64,000 nucleotides of DNA from contig CM020620.1 of assembly GCA_009829735.1 (NCBI GenBank), forward strand, positions 12,025,420 through 12,089,419, written 5' to 3'. The first letter of the stretch is position 1. Each line of letters begins with the position of its first letter. Below, one piece after another: positions 1-7,938 of this stretch. The translations under genes and the position numbers were made by a program. The notes under the pieces were generated by a model. That model was given only the letters and a program-made list of their open reading frames with translations. It made no database searches and was not told where the DNA came from. This stretch comes from Pyropia yezoensis. Its lineage: Eukaryota; Rhodophyta; Bangiophyceae; Bangiales; Bangiaceae.

Positions 1-331
1 TCTCAGGGAACACTCACCAAGGGGGATCGGCACCAACGTCACCGGGAGGCCAAGGTTGCTGTCCTTGGAGCGCAAGCCACGGGACCAAGATGGGAGCCCA
101 AATGGGAGGGGTTTGTTGTTCTGCCTTGGCCGGCGGTGGATTCGCCGCCGGCCCCCTCGTTATAAACCCTCGGAGACACTACTAACTACCCTCCACCCCA
201 AGATGCAAGTCCCTCTGGTCATACGTAACTTGTAGATACCGTGACCAGTACGGGCTCTCAAATTGAAAGCCAAGGATTAGAAGTAGCCCCCCTAACATTA
301 GGGTCACAATACGGCCAACCATATTGCTACA
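1..331 (-). repeat. 3' LTR of the retrotransposon (partial in window)
   Basis: This stretch matches 10380..10710 almost base for base. Read on minus it starts TGTAGCAATATGG at 331, directly after the purine tract. The missing part, about 32 bases by comparison with the full copy, lies left of base 1. A TATA-like TTATAAA lies near 160; the same bases read TTTATAA on minus. Confidence 0.95.
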
Positions 332-344
332 TATCCCCCCCTTA
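332..344 (-). other. Polypurine tract of the LTR element
   Basis: On minus this reads AAGGGGGGGATA and abuts the TG that opens the 3' LTR. It is the usual site and composition for plus-strand priming in LTR elements. Confidence 0.75.
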
Positions 345-802
345 GATTCGGCCCGTCCTCGGGTCGAGTTGCATTCGGGTTACCGAATGTAAGTGGGTCG
401 CGTGACCGTTTACCGGTCGGGTGGGGCTTTGCGCCCTGTCGCGACAGACACCCCTTTTCGAGGTTGCCTGAGGGGGGTGCCCCCCTTTGTGTGGTACACA
501 CACGATCCGTTTTCCGGACCGTTAATTTCCCGATGCGGGTTTCTGTTCACGACCCCCCTTTCCGAGGGGTGTGCAAGCGGATCCGCCACCAGGTGTCTGG
601 TGGTAGGGGAGCCCCTCTCGTGAGACGATTGAGTGGGTGGCGGGGTTGCCCGCGTTGCGTGGGGGCGGTTGGGGGTGACCCCCCTGGTTACCCCGTGTGG
701 AGGGGGCGTGGCTCCGGTCCAGGTGCCTGGGTGGAGCGCCCTCGTAGCCCGGCTGGCGCGGGTCGTCCCGCGCTGCCGTATCGCTCGTGCTGAACTGTGT
801 GG

Positions 803-810
803 TTATAAGC
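803..810 (+). promoter_or_regulatory. Possible TATA box for the antisense frames
   Basis: TTATAAGC lies 107 bases before the first methionine of the opposite-strand frame at 917. It is inside the retrotransposon but oriented against gag-pol. Position and motif fit a promoter; nothing else supports it. Confidence 0.35.
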
Positions 811-916
811 GCGGGTGCCCGCGCTTCCCTGGCTCGTCCGCGCGAGCGTTCCTTGTACCGGGTCGAGCCGGCCTCGGCTTTTCTGCAAGGGGCGCCCCTG
901 TCACCCCGGTTGCACC

Positions 917-1666
917 ATGTCGGACCCCCAGGTACCCGCGGGCGAGGACGACCTCCTGCCTGAGGAGGGGGAAGAGGTGATGGTGGACGACGTTCCCGTC
1001 TCCGCCACCGCCGCCGAGTGCTTCCTAGCGAGCTCGTCCGAGGACGAGGACGACCGGGTGACCGTTCGTGTGGCCCCGGAAGGCGCGCCAGGCGGGTTGT
1101 CGTCCGTGTGTAGCGGTACGACGGCTCCGTCGGGCGGCGGACAACCGCGTACAGCGGTGGGCTCCACCGCTACTCCTCCGGCGGCCCGGATGGCTTCTGT
1201 CGCCGGTGCCGGCGTGGCTCTACCTCAAGACGGTGTCGCCGGCGTGGCGGATGGTGGTGGCGGCCGCCCGGCCAGTCCGGCGGGTCAAGACGGCGCGGGT
1301 GCCCGCCCGGTTGGTGTGTCCGCTGCGGCGGGTAGCGGGTCTACCCGTGCTGCCCCCGTGGTACCCACGTCGGGTCCGGGTGGCGGCGATGCTCTGCCCG
1401 CGGTGCCGCGGACGCGTGACGGTCAAGAGGTATCTACCTCGATGGCAGTGGACTCCGGGAGTTACTCCGGGCGGGCGCCCGCCCTCTTCTTCCTCCTCGG
1501 CCGCGTGCGACTCCGGCGCCGGCCCCTCTGCCGGTGGGGCATCCCCCGGCGCCCCCTATTCTTCCTGGTCCTGCCCGGATTGCCCCGTTGGGTGGCGGCG
1601 TCGCCGTGGCGGCGGGTAAACCCGCCATGTCGATGTTCGACTTGGTGGCTCGGGTTCGAGGCCTGA
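917..1666 (+). CDS. Antisense reading frame 1 of the LTR element, unknown
   Basis: This is an opposite-strand frame of about 249 codons, between the 3' LTR and integrase. It opens with an acidic stretch rich in Glu and Asp (residues about 8-60, with a Ser-Ser-Ser-Glu-Asp-Glu-Asp-Asp run) and then becomes Gly/Ala/Pro/Ser-rich. No family is recognised. It overlaps the start of the second antisense frame in another frame. The start is the first good ATG (context accATGt) after the TATA-like site. Antisense frames between pol and the 3' LTR are known in some plant gypsy elements, but I see no sequence link to those. Confidence 0.4.
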   Translation: MSDPQVPAGEDDLLPEEGEEVMVDDVPVSATAAECFLASSSEDEDDRVTVRVAPEGAPGGLSSVCSGTTAPSGGGQPRTAVGSTATPPAARMASVAGAGVALPQDGVAGVADGGGGRPASPAGQDGAGARPVGVSAAAGSGSTRAAPVVPTSGPGGGDALPAVPRTRDGQEVSTSMAVDSGSYSGRAPALFFLLGRVRLRRRPLCRWGIPRRPLFFLVLPGLPRWVAASPWRRVNPPCRCSTWWLGFEA

Positions 1667-3285
1667 CTGTGCAAGAGTCAATGGAGTCCGATGGGCGGAT
1701 GCGGGTGGACTTCCACCTGCCGCATCCCCGTGGAGAGTCCTCCCGGCGCGTCAAGGTGGACCCGAGTTGGGAGCGGGAGTTGGTGCGGCTGGTCAACCAG
1801 CCGAACGCGGTGCGAGTGGAACACCATTGGATCCTGAGTCAGCCGGACGACCGGCATGCGCAGCTCTGGCGCACTCGGGTGGGACGGGGTGAGGTCTACC
1901 TCGACCCCGCCTTCGGGGTATGCGACCTGATCGCCCCCGCGTTGCCGCGGGAGGTTGACTACCCGGCTAGTGCTCGGGGGATTGCGGCGGCGGCGGAGCC
2001 GGTTGCGTTTGGGGAGACGGTGGGCAGTACCGGTCGGTATCTCGACTTTGATTACTACCCGGGGGTATCCCCGTATCTGTCGTTGACGGCTCCCTACCCG
2101 CCTATGGCGGGGTTGAAGTCGGCGTCGAGCTGGCGACATAACCATGGTGTCATGGCGGATGCGTTCCGCACGGATATAACGTGTGCGTTGCAGACCGGCA
2201 ACGGTCGTGCGCCGGTATACACTCCCGTGCGCCCGCCGCTATGGCAGGAGGGGTGGGAACCCGCCCCTGCTTTCCGGTTTGACACCGGCTCCTGTCTCCG
2301 ATACTTCGGGAGTGTGTTGGCCTCCCGGCCGGTCCACCCGTTGCAGGGTACCTTCACCCTTGAGGTTACCCTCGGGCAGGCTTCCTCCTTCTTGCTGTCC
2401 GTCCGCCGGCAGGGGCGCCTGTTTCATCTTCCGACGGGTGTCCGTCGGCACATCGCGCAGTTGGGCGTGGACCTGATAGCCGCCAAGACCGGGTTGGCCC
2501 GGGAGTTCGAGGCCCTGCTGGCTGTTCACGATGCCGTGAACTGGGCTGGGGTGTTGTCCCTTCCCCCGTACCGGGATCCGCAGGCTGGGGCTTCCCCCTT
2601 GCCTCGTCACTCGTTGCGTATCCGGCGTACTCAGCCGGGTGAGCCTAGTTGCCATGGGTGGGCGTCCACCGAGGCTGTTGCTGACTTGGGTATTCCCATG
2701 GTTATCCATGACCCTCTTCAGGTCCTTGCCCCGTGGTTCGGTAACCCGATACCGGCGGCGGTTGGCCGTCGTCCCCGAGAGTGGGGCTCTGCGGGTGGGG
2801 AGCGTGAGGTGTCCCGTCGTCGGGCGGAGCCCCGTCGGGGTTGTGGTGGAGCCCCTTCGGTGGGGTCCTACCGGGCCTCATATCAGGCGCCACCGGCTCC
2901 GGTGGTGGCCGTGTCGGCTCCTGTGGCCCCTCTGGCTGCGCCAGTGTCACCTCCCGCCCCTGTCCTGCACGACGGGGGTCCCCGTCTCTGGTATGAGGGC
3001 GTTGACGCCCTTGTTGCCCGCGCAATGCGGGAGGGTCTCTTTGTTAGCTGGGGGGATATCCCCCCAGGTGCTGCGCTGCTTGGGTCAGCGCGTTGCTTCG
3101 GTGGCGTGCTTGACCGCCTCCAGGAAGCTCTGGAGGACGTGGAGGCTGGCCGCAGCACCCTCGTCCAGCTATGCACCGAGGTAACTCGGGCGATTGACCG
3201 TCGTGAGATTGCCGACCGGTGGAGCACGGAGGTATACGCGCTTACGCGTGAGTGGCCTCCCTCGGGCAGTGGGTCTACCCACTGA
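1627..3285 (+). CDS. Antisense reading frame 2 of the LTR element, unknown
   Basis: This opposite-strand frame has about 552 codons from the ATG at 1627; an in-frame ATG at 1534 would lengthen it. The composition is that of a folded protein over residues about 1-370: mixed hydrophobic and charged residues with regular Trp and Tyr, unlike the Gly/Ala/Pro shadow frames elsewhere in the window. A Pro/Ala-rich linker follows (about 400-450), then a helical, Glu/Arg-rich tail. No zinc knuckle, protease, polymerase or membrane segment is visible and I do not recognise the family. The frame converges on integrase with 478 bases between the two stops. An accessory protein of the element is one reading; a captured host gene is another. 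Confidence 0.55.
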   Translation: MSMFDLVARVRGLTVQESMESDGRMRVDFHLPHPRGESSRRVKVDPSWERELVRLVNQPNAVRVEHHWILSQPDDRHAQLWRTRVGRGEVYLDPAFGVCDLIAPALPREVDYPASARGIAAAAEPVAFGETVGSTGRYLDFDYYPGVSPYLSLTAPYPPMAGLKSASSWRHNHGVMADAFRTDITCALQTGNGRAPVYTPVRPPLWQEGWEPAPAFRFDTGSCLRYFGSVLASRPVHPLQGTFTLEVTLGQASSFLLSVRRQGRLFHLPTGVRRHIAQLGVDLIAAKTGLAREFEALLAVHDAVNWAGVLSLPPYRDPQAGASPLPRHSLRIRRTQPGEPSCHGWASTEAVADLGIPMVIHDPLQVLAPWFGNPIPAAVGRRPREWGSAGGEREVSRRRAEPRRGCGGAPSVGSYRASYQAPPAPVVAVSAPVAPLAAPVSPPAPVLHDGGPRLWYEGVDALVARAMREGLFVSWGDIPPGAALLGSARCFGGVLDRLQEALEDVEAGRSTLVQLCTEVTRAIDRREIADRWSTEVYALTREWPPSGSGSTH

Positions 3286-3596
3286 GGAGTGCTATTGTTT
3301 GTACGGGAGAGGGACCCGGTGGCCCTTATGTTAGCCGGGTAGTAGTGAGTATAAACTCATCCTCTTCGGGGGCATTGCTTGCCTCTGTTTGCTGCCCTGG
3401 GGAGTACCCCTTCTGGCTCAGTGGTGCCTTGCCTCCCGTCCAACTTCTTCCGGTTGGTTCATGCTTGGGGAGGTCATCCTCCCTCACTTTGTGTCTTGGC
3501 TTGGGGAGGTCATCCTCTCGTGTAAGCCCCCTAGTTACTTCGATATTATCGAAGTTAGCCTTTACCTTTAAGTTAACTAATTAAGGTTCAGGTTTT

Positions 3597-3692
3597 ACTT
3601 AGTTATCTAAGCTTGACTCTACTTAGATGCCTAAGCTTGGTTCGACTTAGAAACCTAAGTCTGATTTGACTTAGAAACCTAAGTCTGCCGTA
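3597..3692. repeat. Four 24-bp tandem repeats, each a small hairpin
   Basis: Units start at 3597, 3621, 3645 and 3669, exactly 24 bases apart. Each contains ACTTAG, a short spacer and CTAAG, so each unit folds on itself. The block lies between the convergent stops of the antisense frame (3285) and integrase (3764), where both transcripts would end. A two-way terminator or polyadenylation region is an inference. Confidence 0.85.
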
Positions 3693-3763
3693 ACCATGTC
3701 ACACCCTACTTAGTAGGTATAAGCCTCACCCCCCCACAGCCGAAGTCGGTGTCGGTTGGGTTG

Positions 3764-4906
3764 TTACAGTAGGCGTCGTCGCCTCATGTAAGGCATGAGG
3801 AGTTGGCGGGGTATATTCGCCGCCTGTTCCCAGGTGGGTGAGTCGTATCCGACCCACATAACCTTGACGTACCAGGGTCCTGGTAGGTCCGGGTCGGTGT
3901 GTCCGACCACGCTCTCTACTTGGTATGGAATACCATCCGGTCCCACCGGGTCATCTGACCGGTGGGTTGTAAGAGCTTCATGTAGCAACCCAGCCGGTAC
4001 CGGCTGAGGCTGTTCCGGCTTCGGAGCAGGTGTGACATCATTCACACTGATGCGTTGGATCTCCGTATCGGAGTGTAAGATAACAGAGTGGTCATCTCTG
4101 TGGAGAATCTGGTACGGTCCCTTGACCGGTTGCATGAGCTTGTTCCCCCGGAACTTCTGGTGTCTGATGTAGACCCAGTCACCTGTCATCAGGGTAGCGT
4201 TGCGCACCCGTAGTCGGGCGTCGAAGTTCTTCTTGTATCGAAGTTGTGTTCTGTCAAGGGCACCCTTGAGCTTCGGTATCATCCACGATAGCTTGGCCAA
4301 CCAAGCTAGGTGTATACGTTCGGCCGGGCGGCCTTTCGGTGTATCATACCGAGTGCACCTGCCTGGCGGCAGCGTCAGGTTACCGACGCCTAGTGGCATG
4401 ACCCACCCCAGCGGAGCGATGTTTGTGCTCCGATGTGGCCTGGCATTGTATGCCAGGGTGAGGACGGACAGAAGCCTGTCCCAAGTGTTCGTGTGCTCGG
4501 CCACGTAGCACTGTAGCATCTTGACGATGGTGCGGTTGAACCGCTCCACCTGCCCGTTGGTTTGCGGGTGGTAGTCGGATGCCCGACGTGGTTCGATACC
4601 GAACATGCCCAGGACCTTAGTGCAGAATGCTGACGTAAGGTTTGCTCCGTTGTCGGAGAGGAGTTGCTTCATGACTCCGTATGCACTGATCCAGTGGTCA
4701 ACCACTGCGTTCATGATGGTATATGCCGTATCATTCGGGATGGCTGCCGCTCGTGACAGCTTAGTGAATCGGTCTGACATGACTAGGATGTACCTGTTCC
4801 CTTCTTCCGTTACCGGAAGTGGCCCGAGTATGTCGATAGCGACCTGCTCGTTGGGCCCATCCGGTGGGAACAGTTTCATGGCAGACGCCTGCCTATGTAG
4901 ACTCAT
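3764..4906 (-). CDS. Integrase core and chromodomain-like C-terminus of the LTR element
   Basis: This frame of about 380 codons holds the integrase catalytic core. The acidic triad is visible as D in the motif VAIDILGPLP, D in SDNGANLTS and E in NGQVERFNR, with the usual DDE spacing. A short basic linker and the GPY/F-like region follow. The last 60 residues carry a chromodomain-like pattern (VMWVGYDSPTWEQ followed by a hydrophobic tail), the feature that marks chromoviruses and is known in that family to guide insertion to marked chromatin. The start given is only the first methionine of the open frame. Together with the 4931..7930 frame it forms pol. Confidence 0.9.
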   Translation of the reverse strand: MSLHRQASAMKLFPPDGPNEQVAIDILGPLPVTEEGNRYILVMSDRFTKLSRAAAIPNDTAYTIMNAVVDHWISAYGVMKQLLSDNGANLTSAFCTKVLGMFGIEPRRASDYHPQTNGQVERFNRTIVKMLQCYVAEHTNTWDRLLSVLTLAYNARPHRSTNIAPLGWVMPLGVGNLTLPPGRCTRYDTPKGRPAERIHLAWLAKLSWMIPKLKGALDRTQLRYKKNFDARLRVRNATLMTGDWVYIRHQKFRGNKLMQPVKGPYQILHRDDHSVILHSDTEIQRISVNDVTPAPKPEQPQPVPAGLLHEALTTHRSDDPVGPDGIPYQVESVVGHTDPDLPGPWYVKVMWVGYDSPTWEQAANIPRQLLMPYMRRRRLL

Positions 4907-4930
4907 GCGGTTACGTGCACATGGGTGGCA

Positions 4931-7930
4931 TCACCTTACGTGGTCGACCACGTCGACGGCCATTGCTGGCCAGTAGAAGAACCTTCGCATTGCTGCGAAC
5001 ATACGTGAACCCCCCGGGTGTCCGGCTGTAGGGTTCTCGTGTTCTCGTTCCATGACGGCTTGCCGTAAGGACACGGGAACCACGACTTGATGTCGTCCAT
5101 CGGCGGGTGCCCGCCGGTATATGAGTCCGTCTTCATTTTCCGAGACGATGCCGGCCGTGCCGGCCAGGAGGTTAGCGCGATGGCGTCTACAGTCGTCGTC
5201 ATTGGCTTGTGCCTCGCGGAAGTCCGCGAGAGTCAGTGGGCATGCTCGGTGTGCCATGGTATGGTCAACCATACCTTGGGTGGCGTTACCCACCATGCAG
5301 ACCGGTACCACCGGGATGTCCTCGTCCACCGGGCGGGTATCCCCGCTCGGGGTGTCGAGTCGGGACAGCGCGTCTCCGAGGTGGTGGGTTGACCCAGCCT
5401 TATACACGGTGCGGTAGTCGTGCTCGGCCACCTTCAACCTCCATCGGGCTAGCCTCCCATGGCTATCGGAATCCTTGTCACCAAGGTTGAGGAGCCATCG
5501 TAGGGGTTCGTGGTCGGACCTCACGATGAACCTGGAGCCCTCCAGGTATGGACGGAGCAGTTGCACTGCCCATATAACCCCGAGGCACTCACGCTCGGTG
5601 GCACTATAGTTACGCTCAGCCGGGTTGAGTGTCCGGCTGAAGTACCCTACCGGACGTAGGTCCGGGATAACGTTATCGGAACCGATCAACGTCTCCCCCT
5701 GTAACAGGGTGCATCCCACTTGTGTATCGCATGCATCGACATCGATGACGAAGGTACCCCGTCTGTGCGGTAACGCAAGTACGGGTGGGGATAGTAGGGC
5801 TCGCTTCAGCGACTCGAATGCCTCCTCTTCGCTAGGCGAAGGGGGTTGGAGTACCTTGGGCAGGGTACTGCTCGTAAGAACCGTTAACGGTTTAGCTATC
5901 CGAGCGAAGTCCTTGACGAACCGTCGGTATACGTTGCACATTCCCAGGAAGCTCTTGAGCTGCGTCTGGGTGTCAGGGAACCGGGCATCCCGGAGTGCCC
6001 GGGTATTGGCTTCGAGTACCCCTAGTTTACCAGAGGTTATCTGGTGGCCCAGATACTCGACCGTCTGTTGGAAGAAGGCGCACTTCTTCAGACGCAGGGT
6101 TACCCCGGCGTTCCGCAAGAGGGTGAGTACCTCGTCAACGTGTTGCACATGGTCATCCATGTTACGCGAGAAGACGATGACGTCATCGAGGTACACTAGG
6201 CAGTTACGCCACTTCACCCCCGACAGTATAATGTCGATAGCCCGCTGGAATGTAGCGGGGGCGTTGGACAATCCGAAGGGCATCCTTAGGAACTCGTACA
6301 CTCCACTGTGACAGACGAATGCCGTCTTGGGGATATCCTCGTCCGCCACCGGGATCTGCCAGTATCCGGCATTGCAGTCGATGGTGGTAAACACCGTGGC
6401 TTCCCCCAGGGAGTCGATGCATTCATCCATCCTTGGTAAAGGGTATGAGTCCTTCTTGGTAGCCAAGTTGAGGCGTCGATAATCGATGCAAAACCGAGGG
6501 GTTTGATCCTTCTTCGGTACGATAACGACTGGGGCACCCCACTCCGACATCGAAGGTCGTATCACCTTCGCTTCGCTCATCCTCTTCACTTCTCCATCAA
6601 CGATCTCTCGTTGCATAGGTCCCGCTCGGTGCGGTTGCGACCGGGCGGGGCGTGCGCCTGGTACCAGGTCTATACGATGTTGGGTTGCCCCAATGGTACC
6701 CAAGGCCCCGCCTGTCCACATGACGTCGTGCTTTCTTAGCATCCGTCGTACCCCTTCGGCTACCGAAGGGGGAAGGTGGTCGAGGTCAGCCTCGGCCAGA
6801 GCCTTCAGTGCTTCTTGGTCCTTTGGCGGCATGTCCATCGAAGGCGCCGATGGGTCCGGCTTCCCGTCATCGGGTTGCTGTCGCTCGGTGGTCTCGGCGA
6901 CCGCCAGCACCTCAAGTGGTTCCACTTGACCTTCCTTGTCAGGGGTTAGGATATCTCCTTCGTAGAGCTCGGCAATCCCGAGGATAGTTCCCTTCGGGAG
7001 GGTGACTGCCTTACGGCGATAGTTCGCCATCACTAGGAGGGACGACCCTCCTGCTGGGAGGTCTATTAGACCGTTGGCCATTGTCAACCCATGGCGCTTG
7101 TACGTCCGCAGGTTGGACTTGACTCTGCAGATGCCTGCGAGATCACAGTTAACCGGGAGGACTGTCTCCGACAACGGCTCAAAGCGAGTTCGCTTGGCCA
7201 ACCGAAGTGTCTTCGGCTCGACGCTTGCGTACACCTCAGCCACGTTAACGTGGCTCCCTTTTAGCGTCAGGTCCCTGACGATAGCCGTATGTCTTCGCTT
7301 CGTCCCGTCGGCTTCTTGAAGCTCGACGGTCCTCCGGCCTGGCCGGATTGCATCCACATGAACGTTGATGAAGGTGCACCCCAGTATGCAGGGCACCGAT
7401 AGGGTCTCACACACCAGGAAGTCGACTTCCGTGGTGAGTTCCCCGATGGTAACCCGCAGCGACATCGCTGCGGTCGTACGAATGAGGCGACCATTCGCGT
7501 CCTTGATGGTGGGTCCCCGAGTCACTCTGACTCGCGGAAGCCACTTGTCCGGGAGGGTATCCTTCCGGATAAGGTTGGGTCCAGCCCCTGTATCCAGTAC
7601 AGGGTAGTACGATCGGGTCGACTGGGGGTCAGCCCCCAGTGTGGCTGGTACCTTGAAGTTCTCCAAGGTGAACAGCACGTGGCCTACACCGATATCCGGT
7701 GTAACTCGGGCATCCTGAACAGGGCCCTTGGCTGGTTCAACGTGACGGGGCATCCCGTCCTCGCCTCCCGTTATCGGGGGGTTCTCATCATTCCCCTGAC
7801 TCCGTGTCGTCGGGGCCGGAAGGTGTACCCGGGGATTGATGCGGCGCCGGCTCAAGCGCGCTCGCCGTGGGGCTTTCCCCGCGGTACTCCGGGGTGGCTT
7901 GCTTGGGTTACCCCAGCGCCCCCCGGTCAT
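4931..7930 (-). CDS. Pol: protease, reverse transcriptase, RNase H and integrase N-terminus
   Basis: About 999 codons. In order: a short basic leader; a retropepsin-like protease with the catalytic motif VLDTGAGPNLI (near residue 110); a spacer; reverse transcriptase with the FCIDYRRLN block, the SNAPATFQRAID block and the catalytic YLDD box; RNase H with the VIDVDACDTQVG start, a conserved ATERE glutamate and a SDHEPLRWLL aspartate; then the beginning of the integrase zinc-binding region. Order and motifs are those of Ty3/gypsy. Gag ends just upstream in another frame, so frameshifting or re-initiation, both known in the family, could express pol. Confidence 0.93.
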   Translation of the reverse strand: MTGGRWGNPSKPPRSTAGKAPRRARLSRRRINPRVHLPAPTTRSQGNDENPPITGGEDGMPRHVEPAKGPVQDARVTPDIGVGHVLFTLENFKVPATLGADPQSTRSYYPVLDTGAGPNLIRKDTLPDKWLPRVRVTRGPTIKDANGRLIRTTAAMSLRVTIGELTTEVDFLVCETLSVPCILGCTFINVHVDAIRPGRRTVELQEADGTKRRHTAIVRDLTLKGSHVNVAEVYASVEPKTLRLAKRTRFEPLSETVLPVNCDLAGICRVKSNLRTYKRHGLTMANGLIDLPAGGSSLLVMANYRRKAVTLPKGTILGIAELYEGDILTPDKEGQVEPLEVLAVAETTERQQPDDGKPDPSAPSMDMPPKDQEALKALAEADLDHLPPSVAEGVRRMLRKHDVMWTGGALGTIGATQHRIDLVPGARPARSQPHRAGPMQREIVDGEVKRMSEAKVIRPSMSEWGAPVVIVPKKDQTPRFCIDYRRLNLATKKDSYPLPRMDECIDSLGEATVFTTIDCNAGYWQIPVADEDIPKTAFVCHSGVYEFLRMPFGLSNAPATFQRAIDIILSGVKWRNCLVYLDDVIVFSRNMDDHVQHVDEVLTLLRNAGVTLRLKKCAFFQQTVEYLGHQITSGKLGVLEANTRALRDARFPDTQTQLKSFLGMCNVYRRFVKDFARIAKPLTVLTSSTLPKVLQPPSPSEEEAFESLKRALLSPPVLALPHRRGTFVIDVDACDTQVGCTLLQGETLIGSDNVIPDLRPVGYFSRTLNPAERNYSATERECLGVIWAVQLLRPYLEGSRFIVRSDHEPLRWLLNLGDKDSDSHGRLARWRLKVAEHDYRTVYKAGSTHHLGDALSRLDTPSGDTRPVDEDIPVVPVCMVGNATQGMVDHTMAHRACPLTLADFREAQANDDDCRRHRANLLAGTAGIVSENEDGLIYRRAPADGRHQVVVPVSLRQAVMEREHENPTAGHPGGSRMFAAMRRFFYWPAMAVDVVDHVR

Positions 7931-7938
7931 CCTTCCTC

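Noticed and set aside
3597-3692. CRISPR-like array
   Set aside because: Regular 24-bp units, but no separate spacers, only four units, and a eukaryotic retrotransposon setting.
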